64,000 bases of DNA from Faecalimonas sp. Its GTDB lineage: Bacteria; Bacillota; Clostridia; Lachnospirales; Lachnospiraceae. The position numbers and the translations under genes were made by a program. Below, one piece after another: positions 43,228-52,019 of the stretch (positions within the stretch are counted from its first letter, which is position 1; every line of letters starts with the position of its first letter). The stretch is taken from contig JARICA010000013.1 in NCBI GenBank assembly GCA_029264305.1, forward strand, positions 41,550 to 105,549, in the 5' to 3' direction. The notes under the pieces were generated by a model, which made no database searches, had not been told where the DNA came from, and saw only the letters and a list, made by a program, of their open reading frames with translations.

Positions 43228-44129
43228 TGAACACAAAAATAAATATTGCAGGTGTAGAATGGAAAAATCCTGTAACAACAGCTTCTGGAACATTTGGTTC
43301 AGGTGCAGAATTTGCAGAGTTTGTTGATTTAAATAAAATTGGTGCAGTAACAACAAAAGGTGTAGCAAATGTTCCGTGGGAAGGAAATCCAACACCTCGT
43401 ATTGCAGAAACATACGGTGGGATGATGAATGCTGTAGGATTACAAAATCCAGGAATTGATGTTTTTTGCGAAAGGGATATTCCTTTTTTGCGTCAGTATG
43501 ACACAAAGATTATTGTAAATGTATGTGGAAGAACAACGGAAGATTATTGTGAAGTAGTGGAACGCCTATCACATGAAGATGTAGATATGTTAGAAATTAA
43601 TATTTCCTGTCCAAACGTAAAAGAAGGTGGAATTGCTTTTGGACAGAATCCAAAATCTGCAGAAGAAATCACAAAAGAAATTAAAAAATATGCAAAACAA
43701 CCTGTGATTATGAAATTAAGCCCCAATGTAACTGATATTACAGAAATGGCCAAAGCAGTAGAAGCTGGAGGAGCTGATGCAGTTTCTTTGATTAATACAT
43801 TGACAGGAATGAAAATCGATGTGCATAAGAGAGCATTTGCACTTGCGAATAAAACAGGTGGAGTATCTGGTCCAGCAATTAAACCGATTGCAGTTCGTAT
43901 GGTTTATCAAACAGCAAATGCAATCAAACTTCCGATTATTGCAATGGGAGGAATTGCAACACCGGAAGATGCGATTGAATTTATTTTAGCCGGTGCAACA
44001 GCAGTTGCAGTTGGAACAGCTAATTTTATTAATCCATCAGTTACTATGGAAATTGCAGAAGGAATAGAAAAATATATGGAACGTTATCACTTTGAAAACA
44101 TAAAGGATATGGTTGGATTAGTGAAATAG
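43227..44129 (+). CDS. pyrD: Dihydroorotate dehydrogenase, type 1B catalytic subunit
   Basis: 300 residues from the ATG at 43227, after CGGAGGTGG. An upstream in-frame ATG at 43182 lies within pyrK. FMN barrel motifs: NPVTTASGTFGSG, NAVGLQNPGI, the catalytic cysteine in INISCPNVKEGG, KLSPNVTDI and the phosphate site MGGIATPEDAIEF. A cysteine base plus the adjacent pyrK places it in the NAD-dependent 1B class. It oxidises dihydroorotate to orotate. The operon ends at the strong terminator at 44159. Confidence 0.96.
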   Translation: MNTKINIAGVEWKNPVTTASGTFGSGAEFAEFVDLNKIGAVTTKGVANVPWEGNPTPRIAETYGGMMNAVGLQNPGIDVFCERDIPFLRQYDTKIIVNVCGRTTEDYCEVVERLSHEDVDMLEINISCPNVKEGGIAFGQNPKSAEEITKEIKKYAKQPVIMKLSPNVTDITEMAKAVEAGGADAVSLINTLTGMKIDVHKRAFALANKTGGVSGPAIKPIAVRMVYQTANAIKLPIIAMGGIATPEDAIEFILAGATAVAVGTANFINPSVTMEIAEGIEKYMERYHFENIKDMVGLVK

Positions 44130-44158
44130 AGATGAATAAAATTAAACTAAGTTTATTT

Positions 44159-44204
44159 AAAGATGGTGCAGTATGTTAAAATTTCATACTGCACCATCTT
44201 TTTA
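44159..44204 (+). terminator. Strong terminator of the pyr operon
   Basis: Arms 44159-44175 and 44185-44201 (AAAGATGGTGCAGTATG with CATACTGCACCATCTTT) form a perfect 17-bp stem and lead into TTTTT. Confidence 0.95.
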
Positions 44205-44373
44205 TGTAAATTTAAGAATTTTAATATGGTAGAAGAATGGAGTGGAGAGTGTTTCAATAAAGAAAAGTTTCTAATAAAAAATCATACTAATAAAATAAAA
44301 ATTCCTACATACTTCAATATATGACTAAGATAAAATAATAAATAGTAATGTATACATTAAGGAGGTATGAGAT

Positions 44374-47300
44374 ATGAACAGAAGGGTAGTGGCATTGCTT
44401 ACTGCATTGAGTTTGCTTGTGGGAATGGTCAGTTCAAATGGTATTTTGAGCGTACAGGCTGCACCAAAAGCAAACTTGAAAAAAGAAGAAGTGCAGAATG
44501 TGGGGCGAAATATTATTAATTTTAACACAGACTGGCATTACAAAAAAGGAGATGTATTAGGAGGTGAAAAGGTTGATTTTGTTGATGATAAATGGGTGTA
44601 TGTAAATTTTCCTCATACAACAACATTTTATACGGCGGAAAATAAGGAGGCATATCTTGGAGTCAGTTGGTATCGAAAACATTTTCAGGTAGATAATAAG
44701 CTGAAAGGGAAAAAATTAATGCTTACATTCGAGGCGATAATGCAAAAAGCAGAAATATACATTAATGGACAAAAAATAAAAACTCATGCTGGGGGATATA
44801 TTCCGTTTGTGATTGATATTACAGATAAAGTGAATTACGGAAAAGAAAATACAATTGCATTAAAAATAGATAGCCGACCTGATAGAAATGTTGCACCAGG
44901 AAAAGATAAACCGGATTTTCAGTATTTTGGAGGAGTTTATGGAAATTCATATATCACTGCAACAGAACAACTGCATATAACAGATGCAGTGGAAGCGAAT
45001 GAAACAGCAGGGGGAGGAGTATTTATCACCTCGCCTGAGGTTAACAAGGAAAAGGCTACAGTTAAAGTCAAAACTCATGTGGAAAATGAGGGAAAAGAAA
45101 ACAAAGAAATGACGATGCTTACACAAATTGTGGATTCAAGTGGAAAGATAGTTGCATCAAAAGAAGATAGAGGAGTTATAGCAAGTCATGAAAAAAAATA
45201 TTTTCATCAGTCCTTGTATGTGACTAATCCGAGGTTATGGTCACCAAATACACCTGAATTATATACGGTACGTTCTCTAGTTAAAGCAAATGGAGTTGTA
45301 CAAGATAGTGTAGAAACAACATATGGTATCCGTAAAGTGGAGTGGAAAAGAGAGGGACTTTATATTAATGATAAAAAGACAGAGGTAGAAGGTGCTAATC
45401 TTCATGGGGAAACATATATGCTTGGAAATGCGATGCCAGACAATGCGATTTATGAGGAAATAAAACGTTTTAAAGAAAATGGATTTGATATTGTAAGAAT
45501 GTCCCATTATCCACATCGACAAGCATATTATGATGCTTGCGACAAATACGGAGTTATGGTTGTTGAATGTGCATCGGGCTGGCAATATTTTGATAATTCT
45601 CAAGCATTTAAAGAAAGTACTTATGCAGAATTACATACGGATCTTAGACATAAGAGGAATCATCCATCTGTGGTTGCATGGGAATCTAGTCTGAATGAGA
45701 GTAGTTATAGTAGAGAATGGGCAATAGAAATGAATAAGATTGTAAAAGCAGAGTACCCTAAAGATGTAGAATCCTATGCTTATACAGCAGGTTGCTATCA
45801 CTGGGATGTGTGGGATATAGGTCTTTCCACTCCTCAGGCAGGAATTTTTGGTGCTGGAAATGAAGGTGCGGAAAATCCAAAATATAAAGATAAACCCATG
45901 ATTATCGCTGAATACGGCGACTGGACATATGGTGGTTCAAGTTCAACAACCCGTGTAACAAGAGAAGATAAAAACGATGCTAGAAAAAAAGGCGGAGATG
46001 AAGGAATGTTAATTCAATCAGATAACGCCCAGGAAAGCGTACAGACAATTCGTTCACGCGGGAAAAACTGGTTGGGTGCATCTATGTATTGGGATTATGC
46101 AGATTATGCAGGTTTTGATGCAGGTATGCTGACATATTGTGGAGTTGTGGATGTACACAGAATTCCAAAACATAGTGCATATTTTTATCAGAGTCAAAAA
46201 GATGCAAGTATAGATATGAGTGAGTACGGAATTAAAACTGGACCAATGGTATATGTTGCAAATACTTGGGATACAAAAGCGAAAAAAGAAGTTCGTATTT
46301 TCAGTAATTGTGATACTGTAGAATTATTTTTAAATGGAAAGAGTCTGGGAGAAAAAGGACACGACAAAACAATTTGGGGTCCTCACGGAGATGTAGATCC
46401 AAGTCAACATCCTTCAGCAAATTCAGGGAAAAAAATAAGTGCAGAGTCAATAAGAAATGCACCAATTACTTTTGATTTAGAAAAATATGAAAAAGGTGAA
46501 TTAAAAGCGATTGGAAAAATTAAAGGGAAAGCGGTAGCAGAATATGTAAGAAAATCTCCTGAAGCGGCATCGCGAATTAAACTTCGTCCGGAAAGTAACG
46601 CAAAAGTTGCATTGGACGGAAGTAGTGCGAAATTGGTTTGGGTTGATATTACAGATGAAAATGGTACAGTTGTACCGAGTGCCTACACGGATGTAAAACT
46701 GGAAGTGGAAGGACCTGGACTTGTGGTCGGTCCGAAAACAATTACAACAAAAGGCGGACAACTGGCTGTATGGGTAAGAAGTAAAAGGGGAGAAGGTAAT
46801 ATTACATTAAAAGCATCAGCAAAAGGTTTGCAAACTGCTACGATTGTAATTCCTACAAGTAAAGTAGAAGGGATGCCTATACCTGTAGTAGGCTCAGATG
46901 CAGATGAATATGAGTATAATAAAACACACGAAGAGATAGAGGAAAACAATATTTTCTTAAACAAATCATCTAGAGCAAGCACGGAAAATATTGAAAATGG
47001 AAAGAATGAAGTGAAGGAAAATGCAAATGATGGAAACGATAATACAAAATGGTGTGCAAACAGCGGCTCGTATCCTCAGTGGTGGGAAGTTGATTTAGGA
47101 GCATCATATAATTTGGATACAATGAAATTGTCGTTTGAAACAGTAGGAAGTGCTTATCACTATACAATAGCCATTTCAGAAAATCCGATGACAGATGAAA
47201 CTTATGAGAAACGTATTGTGGTGGACAATAGCAAAGGAAGTACAAATACAGAACTGGCATTTGAAAAAGGAAAAGTGAAAGGACGTTATGTGCGTGTGAC

Positions 47301-49413
47301 ATTTACGGAAGCAACTAACAAAGAATGGGCAGTATTGCGAGATGTTTCAGGAACAGGAGAAACAGATAATATCGCATTTGGCAAGCCGGTAAAAGCAAGT
47401 AGCGTAAATACAGGTCAAGGTGGTAAAGTGGAAAAGGCAGAGTATGCCGTTGATGGAAAGAAAGACACTTGGTGGTGTGCAAAAGGTGGAGCAAATACAA
47501 AAAATCACTGGATACAGGTAGATTTAAAGGATACTTACAAACTTTCAGAAGTAAAACTGGCATTTGAGAAAGCGGATGCTGCTTATAAATTTGTCGTACA
47601 GGGTTCAACAGACGGGGAACACTATGTAGATTTGAAAGACTTTAGAAATGGAGAAGGATGTGGAAAAGAAGTTACAATTTCTTCCGATGAGTATGTAAGA
47701 TACTTGAGAATACAGGACATTATAACAAAAGATATGGTAAATCAATGGCCGGCAGTATGTGAAATCGAAGCATACGGAGAAAAAGTAGATTACACACTTT
47801 CTAGTGTGTCAAGGGAAAAAGAAGCATTTGCATCTTCATGCAAAGAAGGCACAGAAGCAGGACACGGAAGTAATGGTGTTCCAGGTTGGTATTGGTATCC
47901 GGCAACAATAGGGGATGAATGGTGGTATATTGATACAAAAGGTATTTATGACATTGATAATGTACAGATGACATGGAATGCTGGAGAAACACATAAATAT
48001 TTCATTGACATTTCCACAGATGGAAAGAATTGGACAACGATAGCAGACAGAAGTAAAGAGGGAACAAAGGAAATTAGACCATACGAATCTGTAAGCAAAA
48101 TAGCACGTTATATTCGTGTTCGTTTGCCAAAGGGAAGAACCAATGAACAAGGGTTTGGTTTATTTGATGCATATGCACCTGTTCCAACAGGACGTCAGGT
48201 AAAAGAAGTGAAAGCAACTGAAAAAATAACTGCTTTTGTCGGAACAGAATTTGGAGAATTACAGTTGCCAAAAGAAGTAGATGTAGTATTAGAAGACGAC
48301 ATTAAAACGACACTTCCGATAAAATGGAATGAGGCAGACTATGATAAGACAAAAGAAGGTGAAACAACAATCAGCGGAACTCTTACAGAAATCGAAGGAG
48401 TAAAAGTAGGAGAAGAGTTGAAAAATACAACAGTTGTTGTAGAACTGAAAAAAGACACGGAAACTCCGGTAATTACAAAACAACCTAAGTCACAGACTGT
48501 AGAGGTTGGAGAAAATGTTACATTTACAGTGGAGGCTGAAACGAATGACGGTGGAAACCTGACTTATCAGTGGCAGGTAAATAACGGTACAGATTGGCAG
48601 AATATTGAGGGAGCAACAACTTCATCTTACACAAAAGAAAATGTATCGTTAGAAGAAAACGGTATGAAATTCAGATGTCTCGTTGTAAATACAAAAGAAG
48701 GTATGGAAGCAAAGCAGGTGATTACAGACGAAGCGGTATTGACGATAACAGAAAAACCAATTCAGGTAAATGAGATTGTATCGGTAGAAACAATCCAAGA
48801 TAAAGAAGTAGAATTTGGAACACCTGTATCTGCACTTGAACTTCCACAGACAGTAAAAGTACAGTTAGATAATAACGAAGAAAGAACACTTTCAGTACAG
48901 TGGGATACATCTTCGTATAACGGAAATGTAGCAAACACATATAAACTGTCAGGAGAATTGGATTTAACTGATGGCATTGTAAATACAAAAGGTTTGAAAG
49001 CGACTGTTGAGGTAACTGTAAAAGAAGAACCTGTAAAACCGGAAGTTGACAAAGAGGAATTGAAAGATATTATTGCACAGGCAAAAGATAAAGCAGCATC
49101 AGGAAAATACACAAACGAATCGGTATCTGCTTTAAATGAAGTGATTGCAAAAGCATGGGAAATTGTCGAAGACAAAGAGGCTACTGAGGAAGAGGTGCAG
49201 CAGGCAATCAAAGATGTAGAAGAAGCAATGAAAAACCTTAAGGAGAAAGAAACTGACGATAACAACAATGAGGGAAACGACAATGAAGGTGAAGACCAAA
49301 ATGGTCATGGCAATGGAACGAAAGTGCCGAAAACTTCTGATGATTTCCATATTCTTATTTGGTTAGCGGGAATGCTTGGAGCAATTAAAGTAATCAGCGG
49401 AAGAAAAAAATAA
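44374..49413 (+). CDS. Wall-anchored multidomain family 2 glycoside hydrolase (beta-galactosidase-like)
   Basis: 1679 residues. Layout: signal peptide (1-29); GH2 sugar-binding and Ig domains (about 45-330); TIM barrel with acid/base E442 (SSLNES) and nucleophile E513 (IIAEYGDW); a further Ig-like domain (about 740-830). Then come three discoidin/CBM32-like repeats (about 865-985, 993-1135 and 1140-1275), two Big_4-like domains (around 1280-1345 and 1465-1545) flanking an Ig domain (KQPKSQTVEVGENVTF), and a FIVAR-type helical repeat (about 1555-1625). The C-terminus has a VPKTS sorting-like motif (1651-1655), a TM helix and a basic tail. It probably removes galactose or a related sugar from host or dietary glycans at the cell surface. 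SD TAAGGAGG precedes it. It stands between pyrD and pyrE. Confidence 0.9.
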   Translation: MNRRVVALLTALSLLVGMVSSNGILSVQAAPKANLKKEEVQNVGRNIINFNTDWHYKKGDVLGGEKVDFVDDKWVYVNFPHTTTFYTAENKEAYLGVSWYRKHFQVDNKLKGKKLMLTFEAIMQKAEIYINGQKIKTHAGGYIPFVIDITDKVNYGKENTIALKIDSRPDRNVAPGKDKPDFQYFGGVYGNSYITATEQLHITDAVEANETAGGGVFITSPEVNKEKATVKVKTHVENEGKENKEMTMLTQIVDSSGKIVASKEDRGVIASHEKKYFHQSLYVTNPRLWSPNTPELYTVRSLVKANGVVQDSVETTYGIRKVEWKREGLYINDKKTEVEGANLHGETYMLGNAMPDNAIYEEIKRFKENGFDIVRMSHYPHRQAYYDACDKYGVMVVECASGWQYFDNSQAFKESTYAELHTDLRHKRNHPSVVAWESSLNESSYSREWAIEMNKIVKAEYPKDVESYAYTAGCYHWDVWDIGLSTPQAGIFGAGNEGAENPKYKDKPMIIAEYGDWTYGGSSSTTRVTREDKNDARKKGGDEGMLIQSDNAQESVQTIRSRGKNWLGASMYWDYADYAGFDAGMLTYCGVVDVHRIPKHSAYFYQSQKDASIDMSEYGIKTGPMVYVANTWDTKAKKEVRIFSNCDTVELFLNGKSLGEKGHDKTIWGPHGDVDPSQHPSANSGKKISAESIRNAPITFDLEKYEKGELKAIGKIKGKAVAEYVRKSPEAASRIKLRPESNAKVALDGSSAKLVWVDITDENGTVVPSAYTDVKLEVEGPGLVVGPKTITTKGGQLAVWVRSKRGEGNITLKASAKGLQTATIVIPTSKVEGMPIPVVGSDADEYEYNKTHEEIEENNIFLNKSSRASTENIENGKNEVKENANDGNDNTKWCANSGSYPQWWEVDLGASYNLDTMKLSFETVGSAYHYTIAISENPMTDETYEKRIVVDNSKGSTNTELAFEKGKVKGRYVRVTFTEATNKEWAVLRDVSGTGETDNIAFGKPVKASSVNTGQGGKVEKAEYAVDGKKDTWWCAKGGANTKNHWIQVDLKDTYKLSEVKLAFEKADAAYKFVVQGSTDGEHYVDLKDFRNGEGCGKEVTISSDEYVRYLRIQDIITKDMVNQWPAVCEIEAYGEKVDYTLSSVSREKEAFASSCKEGTEAGHGSNGVPGWYWYPATIGDEWWYIDTKGIYDIDNVQMTWNAGETHKYFIDISTDGKNWTTIADRSKEGTKEIRPYESVSKIARYIRVRLPKGRTNEQGFGLFDAYAPVPTGRQVKEVKATEKITAFVGTEFGELQLPKEVDVVLEDDIKTTLPIKWNEADYDKTKEGETTISGTLTEIEGVKVGEELKNTTVVVELKKDTETPVITKQPKSQTVEVGENVTFTVEAETNDGGNLTYQWQVNNGTDWQNIEGATTSSYTKENVSLEENGMKFRCLVVNTKEGMEAKQVITDEAVLTITEKPIQVNEIVSVETIQDKEVEFGTPVSALELPQTVKVQLDNNEERTLSVQWDTSSYNGNVANTYKLSGELDLTDGIVNTKGLKATVEVTVKEEPVKPEVDKEELKDIIAQAKDKAASGKYTNESVSALNEVIAKAWEIVEDKEATEEEVQQAIKDVEEAMKNLKEKETDDNNNEGNDNEGEDQNGHGNGTKVPKTSDDFHILIWLAGMLGAIKVISGRKK

Positions 49414-49434
49414 ATATAGGGTTTAATCAGAAAA

Positions 49435-49464
49435 CAGGGAGATTGTCGTGTGGAAATCTCCCTG
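49435..49464 (+). terminator. Hairpin after the GH2 gene
   Basis: CAGGGAGATT (49435-49444) pairs with AATCTCCCTG (49455-49464), 10 bp perfect, with no U-run. It starts 22 bp after the stop. Confidence 0.5.
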
Positions 49465-49596
49465 CAATATGTTGGGAAAATGTACTTTTTTGTATGGTTT
49501 ATTAAGAAATCAAAATTATAGAAACACATAAATATTCTTACAATAAAGTTATAAATAAATAAAAAACAAAATATATAAAAAAAAGATAAAAATAAC

Positions 49597-49624
49597 TTGA
49601 AAAAAATGTTTAAAAAGATAAAAT
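49597..49624 (+). promoter_or_regulatory. Promoter of the degraded small-gene locus
   Basis: TTGAAA (49597-49602), 16-nt spacer, TAAAAT (49619-49624), 32 bp before the SD-like AAAGGAGGTG. Confidence 0.5.
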
Positions 49625-49671
49625 GAAAGTAAAGAATAGGTTGGAATAAATTTACAAAGGAGGTGTTTCCA

Positions 49672-49809
49672 ACGACATATAAGGATTATTGGGTAACTGG
49701 ATATGGTTATCGAATAAGTGGAGGAACAGTCTATGCTATTGTGAATGATTGATATGGAAGAACAGGGGTTTCTCTTAACTTGACAAATGCTGATTACATA
49801 GTGTGGTAG
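49672..49809 (+). pseudogene. Degraded small gene with ACG start and internal stop
   Basis: A perfect SD (AAAGGAGGTG, 49656-49665) is followed 8 bases after its core by ACG (49672), where an ATG would be expected. The frame reads TYKDYWVTGYGYRISGGTVY then AIVND, meets TGA at 49750-49752, and continues sensibly (YGRTGVSLNLTNADYIVW) to a TAG at 49807-49809. That looks like a former 44- or 45-residue Tyr/Gly-rich peptide gene inactivated by an ATG to ACG change and a nonsense mutation. It cannot be matched to a family with confidence. A lactococcin-972-like bacteriocin was considered on the YGY/Gly-rich pattern only. Confidence 0.45.
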
Positions 49810-49812
49810 GAG

Positions 49813-50166
49813 GTGAGTGATATTTTCAAATTTATCAAAAAAGTTTGTACCATAGTTGCAATATTTTCTATTTCTTGTTTAGTATTGGCTTGTAATAATG
49901 AAAAAAAGAATGAATATTTTGATGGCGAAGTGATAAAGAAAGAAGATACTTATATTATAGTTGAACCATTTGATAGTAAGGTGCGCGATGATTATGATGA
50001 TAAAATTTATGTGCCTATTGATGATTTAACTTCTCCGCCAAGTGTCGAGACATTGGCAGAAGGACAGGAAGTAAGGGTTTTATATAGTAAAATATCAAAG
50101 AAAGATAAGAAATTTAAGGTTGAAAATACATTTTCAGTTTTAAATCTTTCGGATGTAAAAGAATGA
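49813..50166 (+). CDS. Putative DUF3221-like lipoprotein with a non-ATG start
   Basis: 117 residues if started at the GTG at 49813. That GTG overlaps the SD AGGAGG (49808-49813). The properly spaced in-frame codon is ATT at 49822, so the real start is doubtful. A signal peptide with lipobox LVLAC (C27 from the GTG) is followed by an acidic domain (FDGEVIKKEDTYIIVEPFDS and EGQEVRVLYSKISKKDKKF) that resembles the DUF3221 beta-fold. It is preceded by a degraded gene and ends at a good terminator, so it may be a low-expressed remnant. Confidence 0.55.
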   Translation: MSDIFKFIKKVCTIVAIFSISCLVLACNNEKKNEYFDGEVIKKEDTYIIVEPFDSKVRDDYDDKIYVPIDDLTSPPSVETLAEGQEVRVLYSKISKKDKKFKVENTFSVLNLSDVKE

Positions 50167-50167
50167 C

Positions 50168-50206
50168 AGGGGAACTTAGGGGACAAACCTTAAAGTTCCC
50201 CTTTTT
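50168..50206 (+). terminator. Intrinsic terminator
   Basis: AGGGGAACTT (50168-50177) pairs perfectly with AAGTTCCCCT (50193-50202), and TTTT follows. Confidence 0.9.
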
Positions 50207-50212
50207 CCTTAA

Positions 50213-50241
50213 TTGAAATAACCTTAAAATTGTGATAAAAT
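50213..50241 (+). promoter_or_regulatory. Promoter of pyrE
   Basis: TTGAAA (50213-50218), 17-nt spacer, TAAAAT (50236-50241). pyrE therefore has its own promoter, separate from pyrCFKD. No PyrR-type attenuator is recognisable. Confidence 0.6.
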
Positions 50242-50320
50242 TGAGAAGATTTAATAGGTATCTTCGGATAAAAGAAAATAAAAAGAAAATAATGATATAC
50301 AAATGGAGGTTTAAAAAGAA

Positions 50321-51001
50321 ATGGAACAATACAAGAAAGAATTTATTGATTTTATGGTAGAAAGTAAAGTACTTAAATTTGGAGAATTCACATTAAAAAG
50401 TGGTAGAAAATCTCCATTTTTTATGAATGCTGGAGGATATGTAACAGGTTCACAGTTAAAGAAACTTGGAGAATACTATGCAAAAGCAATTCACGATAAA
50501 TATGGGGATGATTTTGATGTTTTATTTGGACCAGCCTATAAAGGAATTCCACTTGGAGTTGTAACTGCGATTGCCTATAGTGAATTATATGGAAAAGAAG
50601 TACGTTATTGCTCAGATAGAAAAGAAGAAAAAGATCATGGTGCAGACAAAGGAAGTTTCCTTGGAAGCAAATTACAAGATGGTGATCGTGTAATTATGAT
50701 TGAAGATGTAACAACATCAGGAAAATCAATGGAAGAAACAGTACCAAAAGTAAAAGGCGCTGCAGATGTAGAAATCATTGGACTTATGGTTTCGCTTGAT
50801 CGTATGGAAGTTGGAAAAGGTGGAGAAAAATGTGCATTAGAAGAAGTAAAAGATCTCTACGGATTTGAAACAAATGCGATTGTTACAATGGCTGAAGTTG
50901 TAGAACATTTGTATAATAAAGAATGCAATGGAGAAATTATTATTAATGATACGATAAAAGCAGCAATCGACGCATACTATGAAAAATATGGTGTGAAATA
51001 G
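50321..51001 (+). CDS. pyrE: Orotate phosphoribosyltransferase
   Basis: 226 residues. It has GEFTLKSGRKSPFFMNAGGY in one block, VLFGPAYKGIPLG, CSDRKEEKDHGADKGS (flexible loop) and the PRPP-binding VIMIEDVTTSGKSMEET. It converts orotate and PRPP to OMP for PyrF. SD TGGAGG precedes it. It lies 6.2 kb from pyrD, separated by the GH2 gene and the decayed locus. A chain of small membrane-protein genes follows. Confidence 0.96.
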   Translation: MEQYKKEFIDFMVESKVLKFGEFTLKSGRKSPFFMNAGGYVTGSQLKKLGEYYAKAIHDKYGDDFDVLFGPAYKGIPLGVVTAIAYSELYGKEVRYCSDRKEEKDHGADKGSFLGSKLQDGDRVIMIEDVTTSGKSMEETVPKVKGAADVEIIGLMVSLDRMEVGKGGEKCALEEVKDLYGFETNAIVTMAEVVEHLYNKECNGEIIINDTIKAAIDAYYEKYGVK

Positions 51002-51018
51002 GCGAAAGGAAGTTAAAA

Positions 51019-51168
51019 ATGGAAAAGTTATATAAAACAACAGGAGCAGTCGGAGCAGGTAACATTGCACTTGGAATTATTATGATTGTGACAGGAGTTG
51101 TTGCAGGAATACTTACTATCGTGGGTGGCGGAAGACTTTTAGTAGGAAGAAAGAAAATAATGTTTTAG
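51019..51168 (+). CDS. Small glycine-rich membrane protein
   Basis: 49 residues, ATG at 51019 with AAAGGAAG upstream. It reads MEKLYKTTGAVGAGNIALGI, then two short hydrophobic stretches (about 14-38), GGGRLLVGRKK and a basic end. It has a typical transmembrane hairpin or single-helix pattern. It is too short for most gene finders. It sits between pyrE (17 bp) and the VanZ gene (15 bp), consistent with one transcript. Function unknown. Confidence 0.7.
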   Translation: MEKLYKTTGAVGAGNIALGIIMIVTGVVAGILTIVGGGRLLVGRKKIMF

Positions 51169-51183
51169 AGAAGGAATACAGAA

Positions 51184-51648
51184 TTGAAAGCGAATAATAA
51201 AAAACGCATCAAAATATTTGGAAAAGTATTCTTTATATTATACATCGTATTTATTTTTTATTTTCTTCTACTTTCGGATTGGTATGGAAGAGGACAAGAA
51301 ATGAAAGTATACCACTATAATCTCGTGTTGTTTAAAGAAATTAAACGATTTTGGAATTATAGAGAACAACTGGGAATTATGGCGGTGATGGAGAATCTGT
51401 TGGGCAATGTAGTTATTTTTGTTCCGTTTGGTTTTATTATGCCAATAGGAAGCAGATTTAGAAGTTTTCTTGTAACTACATTTTATGGATTTGGAATTAG
51501 TCTATGCGTAGAACTTTTTCAACTTGTGACAAAAGTAGGATGTTTTGACGTGGATGATTTGTTGTTAAATACAGTCGGAAGTGGTTTGGGTTATATGCTG
51601 TTTATACTATGTGATAGGATAAGGAGAAAATTTAGTGCGAAAAAATAA
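51184..51648 (+). CDS. VanZ-family membrane protein
   Basis: 154 residues from a TTG at 51184 with AGAAGGA upstream. TM segments: residues 12-29, 67-88, 94-115 and 129-146. The VanZ signature is LGNVVIFVPFGFIMP followed by SLCVELFQLVTKVGCFDVDD in one block and NTVGSGLGYMLF. VanZ proteins can lower teicoplanin susceptibility, but most chromosomal copies have no proven role. The 3' end overlaps the next gene by 14 bp. Confidence 0.85.
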   Translation: MKANNKKRIKIFGKVFFILYIVFIFYFLLLSDWYGRGQEMKVYHYNLVLFKEIKRFWNYREQLGIMAVMENLLGNVVIFVPFGFIMPIGSRFRSFLVTTFYGFGISLCVELFQLVTKVGCFDVDDLLLNTVGSGLGYMLFILCDRIRRKFSAKK

Positions 51649-52018
51649 AGAAAAAGACAGAAAAAAGGATAAAGAACGAGATAGAAAAAAAGACAAGAAA
51701 AAATGTGGGAATCGAAAATATGGGCAGGCAAAATTAAAGCATTCAAAAAAAGGAATTACTTCTTGTGTGATTGCTGGGGCAGTTGCATTTGTAATTCTTT
51801 CATCTATTGTCATTACGTATTTGTATAAAGGGAAGGCAGCAGGATATATCGGAGGACTTGGTGTGAGTGCGCTATTTTTTGCAGGAGCTGGAATTATGCA
51901 AGGAATTCGAGGATTTAGGGAACGTGATAAAGATTATCGTACTTGTAAAGTCGGAATTGTGTTAAATATATTCTTTTTGATTAGTTTATTGGTATTCTTT
52001 TTAGGAGGTTTTTTATAA
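51635..52018 (+). CDS. Small membrane protein with a basic N-terminus
   Basis: 127 residues from a GTG at 51635, with AAGGAGA upstream inside the VanZ gene. The first 40 residues are mostly Lys, Arg, Glu and Asp (repeated KDRKKDK). Three hydrophobic helices follow (about 43-63, 68-90 and 105-126). The pattern resembles small DUF6142-like Firmicute membrane proteins, though I would not assign that family firmly. The basic head may bind lipid headgroups or nucleic acid (inference). It ends one base before the M29 gene. Confidence 0.7.
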   Translation: MRKNKEKDRKKDKERDRKKDKKKCGNRKYGQAKLKHSKKGITSCVIAGAVAFVILSSIVITYLYKGKAAGYIGGLGVSALFFAGAGIMQGIRGFRERDKDYRTCKVGIVLNIFFLISLLVFFLGGFL

Positions 52019-52019
52019 G

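Larger units (their letters stand above)
49414..49812. other. Intergenic stretch with hairpin, promoter and a degraded small gene
   Basis: Contains a 10-bp hairpin without a T-run (49435-49464), an A/T-rich tract, a promoter (49597-49624), an SD-like AAAGGAGGTG (49656-49665) and a broken 45-residue reading frame (49672-49809). Confidence 0.6.

Noticed and set aside
40200..44129. PyrR attenuator before the pyr genes
   Set aside because: No anti-antiterminator with the PyrR-binding consensus is recognisable upstream of pyrC or pyrE. The only hairpin there is the terminator of the S41 gene.
47801..49283. Several long minus-strand frames within the GH2 gene
   Set aside because: They are low-complexity antisense frames of a Lys/Glu/Thr-rich coding sequence, have no RBS and overlap each other.
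49750..49752. TGA read as selenocysteine in the small Tyr/Gly-rich frame
   Set aside because: No SECIS-like hairpin is seen directly after the TGA and the start codon is also lost, so simple decay is the better explanation.
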